This document shows positions 32,220-42,250 of a stretch of 64,000 bases of DNA, piece by piece. This DNA is from Laccaria trichodermophora (lineage: Eukaryota > Basidiomycota > Agaricomycetes > Agaricales > Hydnangiaceae), in assembly GCA_018417955.1 (NCBI GenBank), contig JACTVC010000004.1:1550001-1614000 (forward strand), read 5' to 3'. The translations under genes were made by a program, and so were the position numbers. The notes beneath the pieces were generated by a model. It searched no databases. It was given only the letters and a program-made list of their open reading frames with translations, and was not told the DNA's origin. The stretch's first letter is position 1, and every line of letters begins with the position of its first letter.

Positions 32220-35200
32220 GCTGTTGCACTCGAAAATCTGGACATAGATAGGGCGCGAAAATTCCTATTGGAATATGCGGACCCTCTGTGCAAAGATGCG
32301 AGTGAGACTGAACTCCCACCTTTGAGAATAATCAATCATACCATACCTTTGATTGATGAAAACAAGTTGTATCCATGGCGTCCTTCGCGATGCCCTGAAG
32401 CTTTAAGATCTCAGTGGGTTGAGAAAAAGAACGCATACCTGAAGACGGGCCGTTGGGAAATAACGAACGCCTCTAACACGATTCCTATGTTGTTAGTAGT
32501 TAAACCCAGGAAACCTGGAGACCCCCCATTGCTCAGAACGGTATACGATTTGCGTGCTCGAAATGAAAATACGCACAAAATGACGTCCCCGCTCCCAGAC
32601 CCAGAAGGGATTTTGCGGAGGGCGGCTAGACATCGTTTTCGGTCCATGATGGACGGCAAGGACGCATACGAACAAATTCGTATCACGCCCGAGCACGTTC
32701 ACCGGACTGCAACAACTACTCCTGATGGAAACATGATTAGCCATGTAATCCAACAGGGGGATTGCAATGCCCCTGCAACTTACCAGGCATTGATGAACCA
32801 ATTATTCTCGCCTTACATAGGCCAGTTCATGGACGTATATCTGGATGATATAATAATTTATTCAGATTCTGTTGAAGATCACATCAAACATGTTAAAATT
32901 GTGATTGATATTCTTACCAGAGAAAAACTTTACCTGAGCAAGAAGAAGTTGTACTTCCTTTGCCCAGAAATGAAAATCCTCGGACGGATTGTCAGTGACA
33001 ACGGCATCCGTATGGATCCCTACAAAGTCGACTCAGTCTTGAATTGGAAGACACCGACGAATCGCGATCTTCTTCGCAGATTCCTGGGTTCTGTGGGATA
33101 TCTAGCAGAAGATATCCCAAACGTTAGAATTCCGATGGGCGTTCTCCATGGACTCACTGGAGATACCGTACCTTTTCGTTGGGGATTCACGGAGCAGCGA
33201 GCGTTCGAGGACGTCAAAGCGCTTGTTCAAGCGACTAGGGACCATAATCGCGTTCCCCTCGAATACGCACCTAGCGCGCCCCAAATCTGGATGGTAACGG
33301 ATGGGTGCGCTACAGGCGTTGCCGGTCTTGTCAGCCAAGGAAAAAACTGGAAAGATGCCAAGATTGCGGCATTTTACTCAGCTAAGCTCAATTCTGCACA
33401 GCAGAATTATCCGGTCCACGAAATTGAGATGCTTGCTGGAGTTGAAACGATGTTGAGACACCGTGATATTCTACAAGGCGTAAAATTTAAGTGGATTACA
33501 GACCATAAAGGTCTGGAATACTTACTGAATCAACGAAATCTATCCGGCAGGCAAGCTCGGTGGATCGAAACGATAAGCGAATTTGATTTCGAAGTCGTTT
33601 ACGTTGCTGGATCTGAGAATGTCGTAGCAGACGCGCTGTCCAGGATATACTCAGCGGATAGTCCTGGAACGGTGCGAGCGGCCAGCGAATACACGTACTT
33701 TGATGTCGTTGATGACGACCATCTTGATCTCGTGGAAACAACGTTGCCAGTATTGGCGGGTATCGAAGCGCGCGTCGCCGTGCAAAGACGCCCAAGAGAA
33801 CCAGCGCCTGGCGCAGAGACAGGCCGTCCTGAAACCTCCAAAGAATTCGCAGCGCGAATGAAGGATCATTTCGTTGTTCGAGGCCCTCGACAACGAAAGG
33901 AGGGCGGGAATGGGAATGCAAAAGTGAATGTTGACAAAACGGCGCCCAAAACCACGCCCAGTGAGAAACTCACGATCCGAGTGCCGCCGCGAGCTAAAAA
34001 TAGCGTGGCACCTAGATCTGATGATATCGAAGACACGGAGATACGCCCCGAGCTCTCGATCCCATCAGAATTTCCATCGTTAGTAAACGTTGTATCGGAA
34101 AGTCAAAATGGAATTGACCTTCTGCGAAAACTCCAAGGAAAATATGCTGAGGACCCAATGTTCAAGGCTATATTGGAGAAACCAAATAACTATAGGAATT
34201 TTGTAGTGGAAGACAACCTTATCTTTCTGAAATCAGAAAAGTCAAAGGTGCTGTGTATTCCCAAGGTTCTGATTGATGGGCGCAGCGCCCGTGAAATCGT
34301 TATCTCTGAAGCGCACTCGCTTCTCGCGCACTTAGGCGCTAGCAAAACTTTGGATTACCTTCGGGATCACGTTTGGTGGAAAGACTTAGTCTCTGACACC
34401 AAAGCGTTTTGTGAAACCTGCTCAACGTGTAAGCGCAGCAAACCAAGTAATCAGAAACCCTACGGGTTGCTGAATCCACTTCCAGTGCCAAGTCACCCAT
34501 GGGAATCCATTGGAATAGACTTTGTTGGACCCTTACCGGAATCTAAGAACCGTGATGGGTTCTTTGATTGCATCACTGTCATCATTTGTTTATTGACAGC
34601 CATGGTTCACCTAGTTCCGAGCAGAATAAATTACAACGCTCGTCAGATTGCTGAACTTATGTTTGAGGAAGTTTATAAACTTCATGGATTACCCAAACAT
34701 ATAATTAGTGATAGAGATGTGTTGTTCACCAGCGTGTTCTGGGGACATCTCCACAAGTTAATAGGCGCTAAACTCAAAATGTCAAGCGCTTATCATCCAG
34801 AAACGGACGGTTCCACGGAACGAGCCAACCGAACAGTAACTCAAATGCTGAGGCAATGCATTAACGAGAAACAAACAGATTGGGTCTCCAAGTTGCCTGC
34901 AATCGAGTTTGCGATAAATTCGGCCAGATCGGAAAGTACAGGTTACGCGCCATTCTTTTTGAACACCGGACAAATGCCGAGATCCATGATTTGGACTTCA
35001 GCCAAATCTGACGAATACCCCACTGTCCGAACGTTCGCAATACAGAGAAAATTGGCTCTGATATCCGCGCATGACAGTATCCTAGCTGCCCGAGTGAAGC
35101 AGACTAGGAACGCGAATAGAAAACGTCAGCTTTCCCCTTTCAAGGAAAATGATTTGGTTTATATTTCCACCAAAAACATTTCGTTTCCTAAGGGCCTCGC

Positions 35201-36518
35201 TCGTAAACTGGTTCCTAAATATATTGGACCATACAAGATTGTGAAAGACTTCAAAAACCAGTCTTTCCAAATGGATTTGCCCTCGTATTTGAAACAAAGG
35301 GGAGTCCATAATGTTTTTCACGCATCGTTACTTAGAATTCATATTCCAAACGATGACCGACTTTTCCCCGGTCGTCTTGATGCGCAGTTCTCTCTCGGCG
35401 ATAGCTCGGAGGGCGAGTGGGCTGTGGATAAAATCTTGTCCCACTCCAGATCAAAGGAAAATGCGATTTTCGAGATATTGTGGTTGGCTGGCGACGTCAC
35501 CTGGCTGCCTTACCATCAAATCTCTCATTTAAATGCCCTCCCTGTGTACCTCGACTTGCTTGGTATCTCCGGTATTTCGGAGCTGCCCAAGGGACATGGT
35601 AAGCCACCTGCTGATGACCCACAAATTTTCAGTGGTCAGCTGAATGTAATTCCAATTCCTCTACACCATAAAACCCCTTCCAACCCTCGCAACAAAACCA
35701 GACATCCGACCTCGTTTATTCCTCTTCCGTTTTGCGACAAACACCCTTCATCTCACACTTTATCTCTTTGCACCATCATGCTCGACGCCGACATCATCCT
35801 TCCTGACGCTCCGCCGATCACGTCCCTCGATCAGGTTGACCCTGCTCCTGTCACCCCCGTTGGGAAGAAGCTTCCTCGAATTCTCCCTCGCTCCATCGTT
35901 CACACTCAAATCAAACGTCTCTCCTGCACGAACTTTCTTGCGACTGACCCCATCAAAGAGGAGAAACATTTCTTCCACGCTGGTCAGATTGCCAGCTTCT
36001 GCTCCACTGACGCAGAACTTCGTCGTCGCCAAGTGCCTGACGCCTTTCCTGCTGGATACCGCGACTTCGCCGAGATCTTCAACACTCACATTGAAGACAA
36101 CCCCATCCGCTTCGCCACCTACGATGCCAAAACCAAGGAGTTCAATTTAAACGGTGACCCGGTCACTCTCGCGGATTTCTATATCACGGATAACGACATT
36201 GGCGCGAAACCTCGCACCAACCAGCCCACGCGTGAACCTGAAACCAAACCCAGAGGCAAGAAGCGTCCCGCTCCAGAATCTAACGAGCCTACCCCTTCCT
36301 CTTCTTCCTCCAACGCCTTCACTCCCCTCGTCGTTGAACCCGAACCCGAGCGCCTTACAGCCAAATGCGCCAAGGTCGTCGAGAACCTCTTATGGCACGC
36401 CGCCGAGACTCTCCAGAAGCAGCATCAACGCACTGACACTGCCAAGGCTGCCCGCCTCCAAAGGAAGAACGATCGCCTCCTTCTCGCAGCAGCTCGTGCC
36501 CGCTCCTCCACTTCCTAA
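32220..36518 (+). CDS. pol: Pol: reverse transcriptase, RNase H, integrase, chromodomain plus extension
   Basis: Same frame as gag and pro, directly after TGA 32,217-32,219, with no early ATG. RT fingers start near 32,400 (WRPSRCPEALRSQW); the catalytic YLDD is at 32,838-32,849. RNase H is at about 33,290-33,650 (VTDGCATGVAGL, then ADALSRI). The integrase HHCC finger is at about 34,310-34,440 (HSLLAHLG, CETCSTC). The catalytic triad is Asp 34,518, Asp 34,710 and Glu 34,818, a D-D-35-E spacing. A GPY/F module (YIGPYKIVKDF) is near 35,220 and a chromodomain at about 35,410-35,580 (EWAVDKIL, then ILWLAGDVTWLPY). The frame runs on about 310 codons beyond the chromodomain. No other stop interrupts it. 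Confidence 0.93.
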   Translation, partial: AVALENLDIDRARKFLLEYADPLCKDASETELPPLRIINHTIPLIDENKLYPWRPSRCPEALRSQWVEKKNAYLKTGRWEITNASNTIPMLLVVKPRKPGDPPLLRTVYDLRARNENTHKMTSPLPDPEGILRRAARHRFRSMMDGKDAYEQIRITPEHVHRTATTTPDGNMISHVIQQGDCNAPATYQALMNQLFSPYIGQFMDVYLDDIIIYSDSVEDHIKHVKIVIDILTREKLYLSKKKLYFLCPEMKILGRIVSDNGIRMDPYKVDSVLNWKTPTNRDLLRRFLGSVGYLAEDIPNVRIPMGVLHGLTGDTVPFRWGFTEQRAFEDVKALVQATRDHNRVPLEYAPSAPQIWMVTDGCATGVAGLVSQGKNWKDAKIAAFYSAKLNSAQQNYPVHEIEMLAGVETMLRHRDILQGVKFKWITDHKGLEYLLNQRNLSGRQARWIETISEFDFEVVYVAGSENVVADALSRIYSADSPGTVRAASEYTYFDVVDDDHLDLVETTLPVLAGIEARVAVQRRPREPAPGAETGRPETSKEFAARMKDHFVVRGPRQRKEGGNGNAKVNVDKTAPKTTPSEKLTIRVPPRAKNSVAPRSDDIEDTEIRPELSIPSEFPSLVNVVSESQNGIDLLRKLQGKYAEDPMFKAILEKPNNYRNFVVEDNLIFLKSEKSKVLCIPKVLIDGRSAREIVISEAHSLLAHLGASKTLDYLRDHVWWKDLVSDTKAFCETCSTCKRSKPSNQKPYGLLNPLPVPSHPWESIGIDFVGPLPESKNRDGFFDCITVIICLLTAMVHLVPSRINYNARQIAELMFEEVYKLHGLPKHIISDRDVLFTSVFWGHLHKLIGAKLKMSSAYHPETDGSTERANRTVTQMLRQCINEKQTDWVSKLPAIEFAINSARSESTGYAPFFLNTGQMPRSMIWTSAKSDEYPTVRTFAIQRKLALISAHDSILAARVKQTRNANRKRQLSPFKENDLVYISTKNISFPKGLARKLVPKYIGPYKIVKDFKNQSFQMDLPSYLKQRGVHNVFHASLLRIHIPNDDRLFPGRLDAQFSLGDSSEGEWAVDKILSHSRSKENAIFEILWLAGDVTWLPYHQISHLNALPVYLDLLGISGISELPKGHGKPPADDPQIFSGQLNVIPIPLHHKTPSNPRNKTRHPTSFIPLPFCDKHPSSHTLSLCTIMLDADIILPDAPPITSLDQVDPAPVTPVGKKLPRILPRSIVHTQIKRLSCTNFLATDPIKEEKHFFHAGQIASFCSTDAELRRRQVPDAFPAGYRDFAEIFNTHIEDNPIRFATYDAKTKEFNLNGDPVTLADFYITDNDIGAKPRTNQPTREPETKPRGKKRPAPESNEPTPSSSSSNAFTPLVVEPEPERLTAKCAKVVENLLWHAAETLQKQHQRTDTAKAARLQRKNDRLLLAAARARSSTS
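35778..36518 (+). CDS. Extra 3' frame downstream of the chromodomain (246 aa if started at its own ATG)
   Basis: In frame with pol but unlike it. It is preceded by about 130 nt of pyrimidine-rich, leader-like sequence and an ATG at 35,778 in a good context (CACCATCATGC). Codons shift to C-ending, fungal highly-expressed style, against the AT-ending pol codons. The protein has Pro-rich ends, a compact middle (about residues 45-140, with HFFHAGQIASFCSTDAELRR and YRDFAEIFNTHIEDNPIRF), a basic nuclear-signal-like KPRGKKRPAPE, a Ser run and a basic C-terminal helix. No family was recognised. It may be a captured host exon, an accessory gene, or simply a long Pol tail. Confidence 0.6.
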   Translation: MLDADIILPDAPPITSLDQVDPAPVTPVGKKLPRILPRSIVHTQIKRLSCTNFLATDPIKEEKHFFHAGQIASFCSTDAELRRRQVPDAFPAGYRDFAEIFNTHIEDNPIRFATYDAKTKEFNLNGDPVTLADFYITDNDIGAKPRTNQPTREPETKPRGKKRPAPESNEPTPSSSSSNAFTPLVVEPEPERLTAKCAKVVENLLWHAAETLQKQHQRTDTAKAARLQRKNDRLLLAAARARSSTS

Positions 36519-36642
36519 ATCATCTCTTTCTCCAACTACGTCTCCACGGCACACCAAATTTATTCAATCCAATTTCCCCTCTCAACGTTCACCCCCGACA
36601 CCTTTTATTTTATTGTCAAGAAGGCATTCCTGTGGAATACCT

Positions 36643-36650
36643 GGAGGGCG
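36643..36650 (+). promoter_or_regulatory. Candidate polypurine tract
   Basis: GGAGGGCG, two bases before the 3' LTR. Short for a polypurine tract but in the right place for plus-strand priming. Confidence 0.4.
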
Positions 36651-36652
36651 TA

Positions 36653-37006
36653 TGTAACAGACGTGACCTCATTATCACGGTTCCAATCCTCTCGTCTTCG
36701 CGCTTACGCGCTCGGCCTCCGTCGGCCCATTCTCAACGCCTACGGTTTGATATCTCTATGGACACTTACTGCTCCCTACTCCCATTGCCTATCACCTGCC
36801 TATCTCATTTGTTATCCCTGCCTATTATCCCCATCCTTGTCCTACCCCTTGCCCTACCTACTGCAGTATAAAAGAACAGACTGTATCTCGTAGTTACCCC
36901 AGTGAATACCAGAGTCTTAAACAGTCTTTCGTGTTCGCTCTTGCTCTCAGTGTGCCAGCTCCAAACTACAGTCACCTCCCGTCACCGTAGTCACAGATCT
37001 GTCACA
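36653..37006 (+). repeat. 3' LTR (354 bp)
   Basis: Same length and, by eye, same sequence as the 5' LTR, starting TGTAACAG and ending CTGTCACA. Confidence 0.97.
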
Positions 37007-37039
37007 ATTAAGTTCCCTCCATTTAGACCCCAGTTGAAT

Positions 37040-38827
37040 ATGGAGCAGAACAAGTTCGTGGTCGACAATGACGTTGATCACATCTTTGTTGATCAACGTT
37101 TGTCCGATCATAGACTCTTGTGCAGCTTCACCAAAGCTTCACCTCGAAAATCCAGCATCTTACACTTGCTCTGTGGCCGCTACACGTTCAGGGTGTCATG
37201 GTGTAGGAATGGCAGAGCCAGCGGGCTTCATTTCTATAAGGTGCGTTTATTACGCCGTGCTCGTTCCCACCAATTTGAACTAATTTCTGTAATCAGAGGC
37301 GTGTATCGTCCGTCCCTCCGTTCTCCTTCCCCCACCATTCACCAAAACGCTGGCGCTGTCCTCGACAACAAACGGGTACGCACTGCGCCGGTTTAGAATG
37401 GCAAGCTAATTGCATTTTTAGCAGTTCACATAATGGGAAGCCGTCGCCACTTCCGCCCAACTTCCGCCCAGGCTGTAACTTCGACTTGAATTCCCGTTAT
37501 CGACAATTACACTTGGACGTCCCGGTGTATCCCTTTCCATCAGGACGCCCTCTTCCCAACTCGATACTCAAGCTTTGCAGAGTCGCCCTTTGGAGTCCAA
37601 CCGTTTTGAAGACGGTCTTTGTTGATCTCATCTTGTCATCATGATCTTTCTCTCGCATCGTGAGTCTCTATCCTCCCGCTTTGAACCTTTCATTTCTAAA
37701 CCATTCTCTAGAGGTAAAAACCGACGAGACTGTCCTTTGTCGTCATCCCAGGCCTCAGCTTTTCCCCTCGCTCTTTTTTCCAGCGCAGCGCACTGTCCTA
37801 TATGCGAAAGCTTTAGACCCATACCAAGTCTCTGTGGTTACAGATAGTTCTTCAGAGGTATGTCCTGCTTCGTTCTTAGTTCAAGGGATCAAGTTGACCT
37901 TACGTTTCGCAAAAGGTATGGTGTAGACAATGGTCCCGAGCATTACAATTCGCTGCTACCGACAGCTCAATTTTTCACTTTGTCCATCTGGGGATTTCAC
38001 AAGCGGAGTGTGTTTATGGCAATGTTCATGTGTTTATAATCATTCGAGTAAGAAAAGTGAACTCACCGCTGAAGTTTGAACATTTAGAATTGCCCGTTCA
38101 ACTCCAGGCTCCAAGCTGTAAGTCCCTATTCGACCATAGCCCGTTTTTCTTTTTGAATACTATGCCATATATAAATCGCTCAAATCACAAGCATTACTCT
38201 ACCACTGGCCAGGCCATCACACTGTCCGACCTGCCCGTTGGCTTCATACAGTTCTGGTCTATTAGGCCTCCCCTCCATGCAGTGCCAGTACTATGATGAC
38301 ATAACTCCCTCTTCACCGTAAGTGCCATGGAAGGACAAGGGCTGAATTGACAACACGAGGTAGGAAGATTAACTAAACACAGTGGGGGAAGGCAGCTGGA
38401 ACACGTTGAGAAGGTTACAACCACCGTTACGAGGTAACTCAATGGTTTGTTGGATTCTAGCAATGTTCGTCTCCTTTGTCATGTTCGTAAATTTGTTCAC
38501 TCTTAAATCAATCTCATTGGTTTGCTTTTAATACTCTACAACTTAATGTTCACGAGAACTTCCCGCCTCGCAATCCAAATCATTCAGAGGGCCAAACTCA
38601 GCTGCATAAGGGTTAAGTCCCAGTGCTTTTGATTTCCATGTTGTTTCCATGCACACAAGACATTATTATTTTTCTACTTAACAAGTTGGAAGTGGATGAT
38701 ATTTCAAACAAGACAATGACTTAACAAACAGGAACTGGACTTTTAATGCCAGGTGATGGCCCTCAGGTTCAAGGTAAGTTTTTAGTATTTACAATGCAGG
38801 CATTATGTGAAAACATACTGATAATAT
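37040..38827 (+). pseudogene. Plus-strand remnant of unit B
   Basis: Copy of the segment described at 7,886 and 53,331. It starts with ATG at 37,040 (MEQNKFVVDNDVDHIFVDQR) 34 nt after the retrotransposon. Possible exons read SFTKASPRKSSILHLLCGR, KTDETVLCRHPRPQLFPSLF and TTGQAITLSDLPVGFIQFW, with intron-like borders between. The frames do not join without stops, so it is treated as decayed, though an unusual gene structure cannot be excluded. Confidence 0.4.
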
Positions 38828-41800
38828 TCATAGTGCCACGTTCATATCAACAACAACTACACAGCCAGATTTGTACCCCAAACATATTCGGGAGCCCCAA
38901 ATTGAGGAACACCAAAAGTTGCGATATTGAGAGGGGATACAGCAGTCATGGTGGTTGGCCATTATCCAGTGACCGTCATCTGATAACTGGGTAGAGAAAT
39001 TCATGCTGAGCATAGGTTGCTGCAAAGGATAGATGATGTGGAATTTCCCAGAGGTAGATTTATTCACCCTACTGCCATCAGGCAATGTGGTGTTTGAAGT
39101 GAGTATTGATTGAGAATTTCCTGCTGTCAGATTCCAAATTCGGACTGTTTTGTCCAGTGATCCAGAGACAACTCGGCTGCCATCCTGTGAGAATACAACA
39201 GAGTTCACCCAATCTGTGTGGCCCTTCAGCTCAGCCTCCACCTTGCCTGTCATCACATTCCAAATTCGGACTGTTTTGTCAGATGATCCAGAGACAACTT
39301 GGCTGCCATCCTGCGAGAATGCAACAGATTTCACCCATTCTGTGTGGCCCTTCAGCTCAGCTTCCACCTCGCCCATGGTCACATTCCAAATTCGGACTGT
39401 TTTGTCAAATGATCCAGAGACAACTTGGCTGCCATCCTGTGAGAATGCAACAGAGTTCACCCAATTTGTGTGGCCCTTCAGCTTAGCCTCCACCTTGCCT
39501 GTGGTCACATTCCAAATTCGGACAGTGTTGTCAGATGATCCAGAGACAACTCGGCTGCCATCCTGCGAGAATGCAACAGAATTCACCCAATCTGTGTGGC
39601 CCTTCAGCTCAGCCTCCACCTTGCCTGTGGTCACATTCCAAATTCGGACTGTTTTGTCAGATGATCCAGAGACAACTCGGCTGGCATCCTGCGAGAATGC
39701 AACAGAATTCACGCAATCTGTGTGGCCCTTCAGCTCAGCCTCCACCTTGCCTGTGGTCACATTCCAAATTCGGACTGTTTTGTCACCTGATCCAGAGACA
39801 ACTCGGCTGCCATCCTGCGAGAATGCAACAGAATTCACGCAATCTGTGTGGCCCTTCAGCTCAGCCTCCACCTTGCCTGTGGTCACATTCCAAATTCGGA
39901 CTGTTTTGTCATCTGATCCAGAGACAACTCGGCTGCCATCCTGTGAGAATGCGACAGAGTTCACCTGATCTGTGTGGCCCTTCAGCTCAGCCTCCACATC
40001 ACCTGTGGTCACATTCCAAATTCGGACTGTTTTGTCATCTGATCCAGAGACAACTCGGCTGCCATCCTGCAAGAATGCAACAGACTTCACCCAATCTGTG
40101 TGGCCCTTCAGCTCAGCCTCCACCTCGCCTGTTGTCACATTCCAAATTCGGATGATTTTATCCCATGATCCAGAGACGACTCGGCTGCCGTCTTGTGAGA
40201 ACCTGACAGATAGTACCTCTGACCCATTTTGCATAATCAGCTCTGCAGGGTCCCACAAGTCTGATAATCCAAGAGTCACTTTTGGAACTCTGCTGACATC
40301 AGCAGTGTAGGTCTTGTGTATCAATGAATTCTTTGGAATCCAAATAAGTGCCGACTCATAGATCTCCATGCAATGTTTTTGGACAGCTTCAAAGTTCATT
40401 TGTAAACACCGGCAGGCATCGTGAACAAGTAACTGAAAGTCATGGAATTTGAAGGCCTGTCAATCAGAATATTATTAGACTCACAATGTTTTCTCCTTCA
40501 TTATGGCAAATAACTTACCAATAAAACAGTGATTACACCACCCAGGGATTTCAGTCCTGTTTGCAGCTCACCCAGTATGCTGAGACACTCTATCCAGTGC
40601 AAAAGATGCTTGTGCAGAAAAATGCGAAGAGCGCCAACAAGTACAGGGTCAAATTTCTTGACCTCTGCTAAATGAGCAGCCCAATAGGTGCATGAGTATT
40701 TGAGCACTTCAGAAATTTTGCCAATGCTCTCTGGAGAGTTGGCCCTGTCTCTGCGCGACAATGTCAATTCTTTGGGGACTTCACATATGTTGTACTTCAG
40801 TGACTTGTTCATCAGCATCAAACATTTAAGAGCAATCAGTGTATGACCCTCAGAAGCAACCAGTGAAGGAAATGATGGGCAACACTCAGGAGAACACCGG
40901 ACTGGATTGGTGATGAAGTCAGGAAATGAGGCATGGAATGGAGCAACCACAGCCCCAGGTTGATCAGGAATGTGAATAACAGAGGTGAGCCATGACAAAT
41001 ATGACTGCACATTGCTTTCCAGTGATAGAGATGTAATGGCTTCCATCGACAATGGATTTCGAAGGAATATGGTGATCAACAAGACATTTCTCATATCATC
41101 AACTTCATGCAACTCCTTGTCTTCGCAGACCTTCTCCATGACATGTACATAGAGAGAATCAATCTCGGTTTCAAATTTGTTGATTGATTTCCGGCCATGA
41201 GCCAGCATTGCGGCGAGACGGGGCTTATAGTTTTCACCACCATTGGTGATATACCGAACAGCAGTTGCTGCATAAATGAAGAGGCTGCCAGAACTTGTGA
41301 CGAGCCCAGACAGTTCGTCATCCTTGATGCGGGCCAATGACGTCCTGAGATATATCCGGATATCATTCTGGACTATGTCCTTCTCGATGTCATGGAGATA
41401 GAAGTACCCTCGAATGCTATCGCTAGTAGACCTGAAGGCAGCGCGAATCCGATTCTCATCTCGGCTGGCTAGGAATATCTTGAGCGGAATTTTCGACGCC
41501 CATTCCAGAATAAGTTTAATGAACAACGCGACGACTTCAAGGTTGGCACATTCATCAATGGCATCAATAACGACAACTTTATCCACCATGACCGGGCCGA
41601 CGGTCGTTCGAACAGGATTATAAATCAGCCGCTTGAACTGCTCCTTAATGTTAGAATAGGTCGGTTCCGCCAGAGTAGGGTCGTCCTCAATGGCCTTGAC
41701 GACCTCAACTTTGATAGCAGGTGAAGCTCTGGCCAGAGAATGTGCAATAACAGGAATGATAAGGCGTGCGTTCCTGGTTTTCTCCGATGCTCGAGAAGCA

Positions 41801-42250
41801 AAGAAACTGCCGCCAAGAATGTTTTTCGCCTCGAGATGTTCACAGAACGTGTGCGCGATGGTCGATTTTCCGATTCCCGCCATACCTACCATCCAGTACA
41901 CCCTGCTGCTATTGGCGTCCGAGGCCCAAGTGTCCAATTGTTCGAGGACCTTTACGCGGGTCCCTTGCATGCAGCCGGTGGGTTCGCCGTAAGACGACTG
42001 TCGAGTTTTATATGATGTCATTTCGTGATTGAGTTTTTCGATGGAATCTGTGGGTATATGAGCGCCACGAAGCTTAGAGCTATGTTCTCTTGGAATAATT
42101 TATCTCACCTTGACCCCGATGTTCATGAACCTCAATCTTGACAAAAATTTTAATCAAGATTTCAAACCATCCGTGCTGGGTTACCGGACACACCTTTTGA
42201 GCATCATAGAAATTGGAATCCCTTATAACAAAGTTGTGCGCTCCCTGCAT
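38828..42250 (-). CDS. NACHT-WD40 NLR, copy B (intact model, 1,099 aa)
   Basis: Three exons on minus: 42,250-42,109 (142 nt), 42,047-40,519 (1,529 nt), 40,456-38,828 (1,629 nt), total 3,300 nt, divisible by three, with introns of 61 nt (GTGAGA...CACAG) and 62 nt (GTAAGT...ACAG). The product starts MQGAHNFVIRDSNFYDAQKV, then a NACHT domain with GMAGIGKST and VVIDAIDEC, a winged-helix-like middle, the linker AFKFHDLQLLVHDACRCLQM, nine WD repeats of 42 residues, and a conserved tail. No classic effector domain (HeLo, patatin, Goodbye) is seen at the N-terminus, which is only about 50 residues before NACHT, so upstream exons may be missing. Likely a STAND sensor for non-self recognition. Confidence 0.88.
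39130..40200 (-). repeat. 126-bp tandem repeats encoding WD40 units (9 copies)
   Basis: Same 126-bp unit as in copy A with nine copies. Variable residues after GS are D, G, S, F, L and W, and after GHT are DW, DQ, DC, NW and EW. The framework positions are almost invariant. Confidence 0.9.

Larger units (their letters stand above)
27402..37006 (+). mobile_element. Complete Ty3/Gypsy chromovirus-type LTR retrotransposon (9,605 bp)
   Basis: LTR, gag, protease, RT, RNase H, integrase, chromodomain, extra 3' frame, LTR. The pol order (RT and RNase H before integrase) and the C-terminal chromodomain place it among Ty3/Gypsy chromoviruses. The 354-bp LTRs look identical base for base and the 5-bp duplication is perfect, so insertion is very recent and later than the tandem duplication. 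One reading frame (27,915-36,518) spans everything, broken only by TGA at 31,680 and 32,217. No tRNA-type TGG primer site follows the 5' LTR (it continues TATTTTTTGACTTAACCC), so priming is unclear. Confidence 0.97.
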
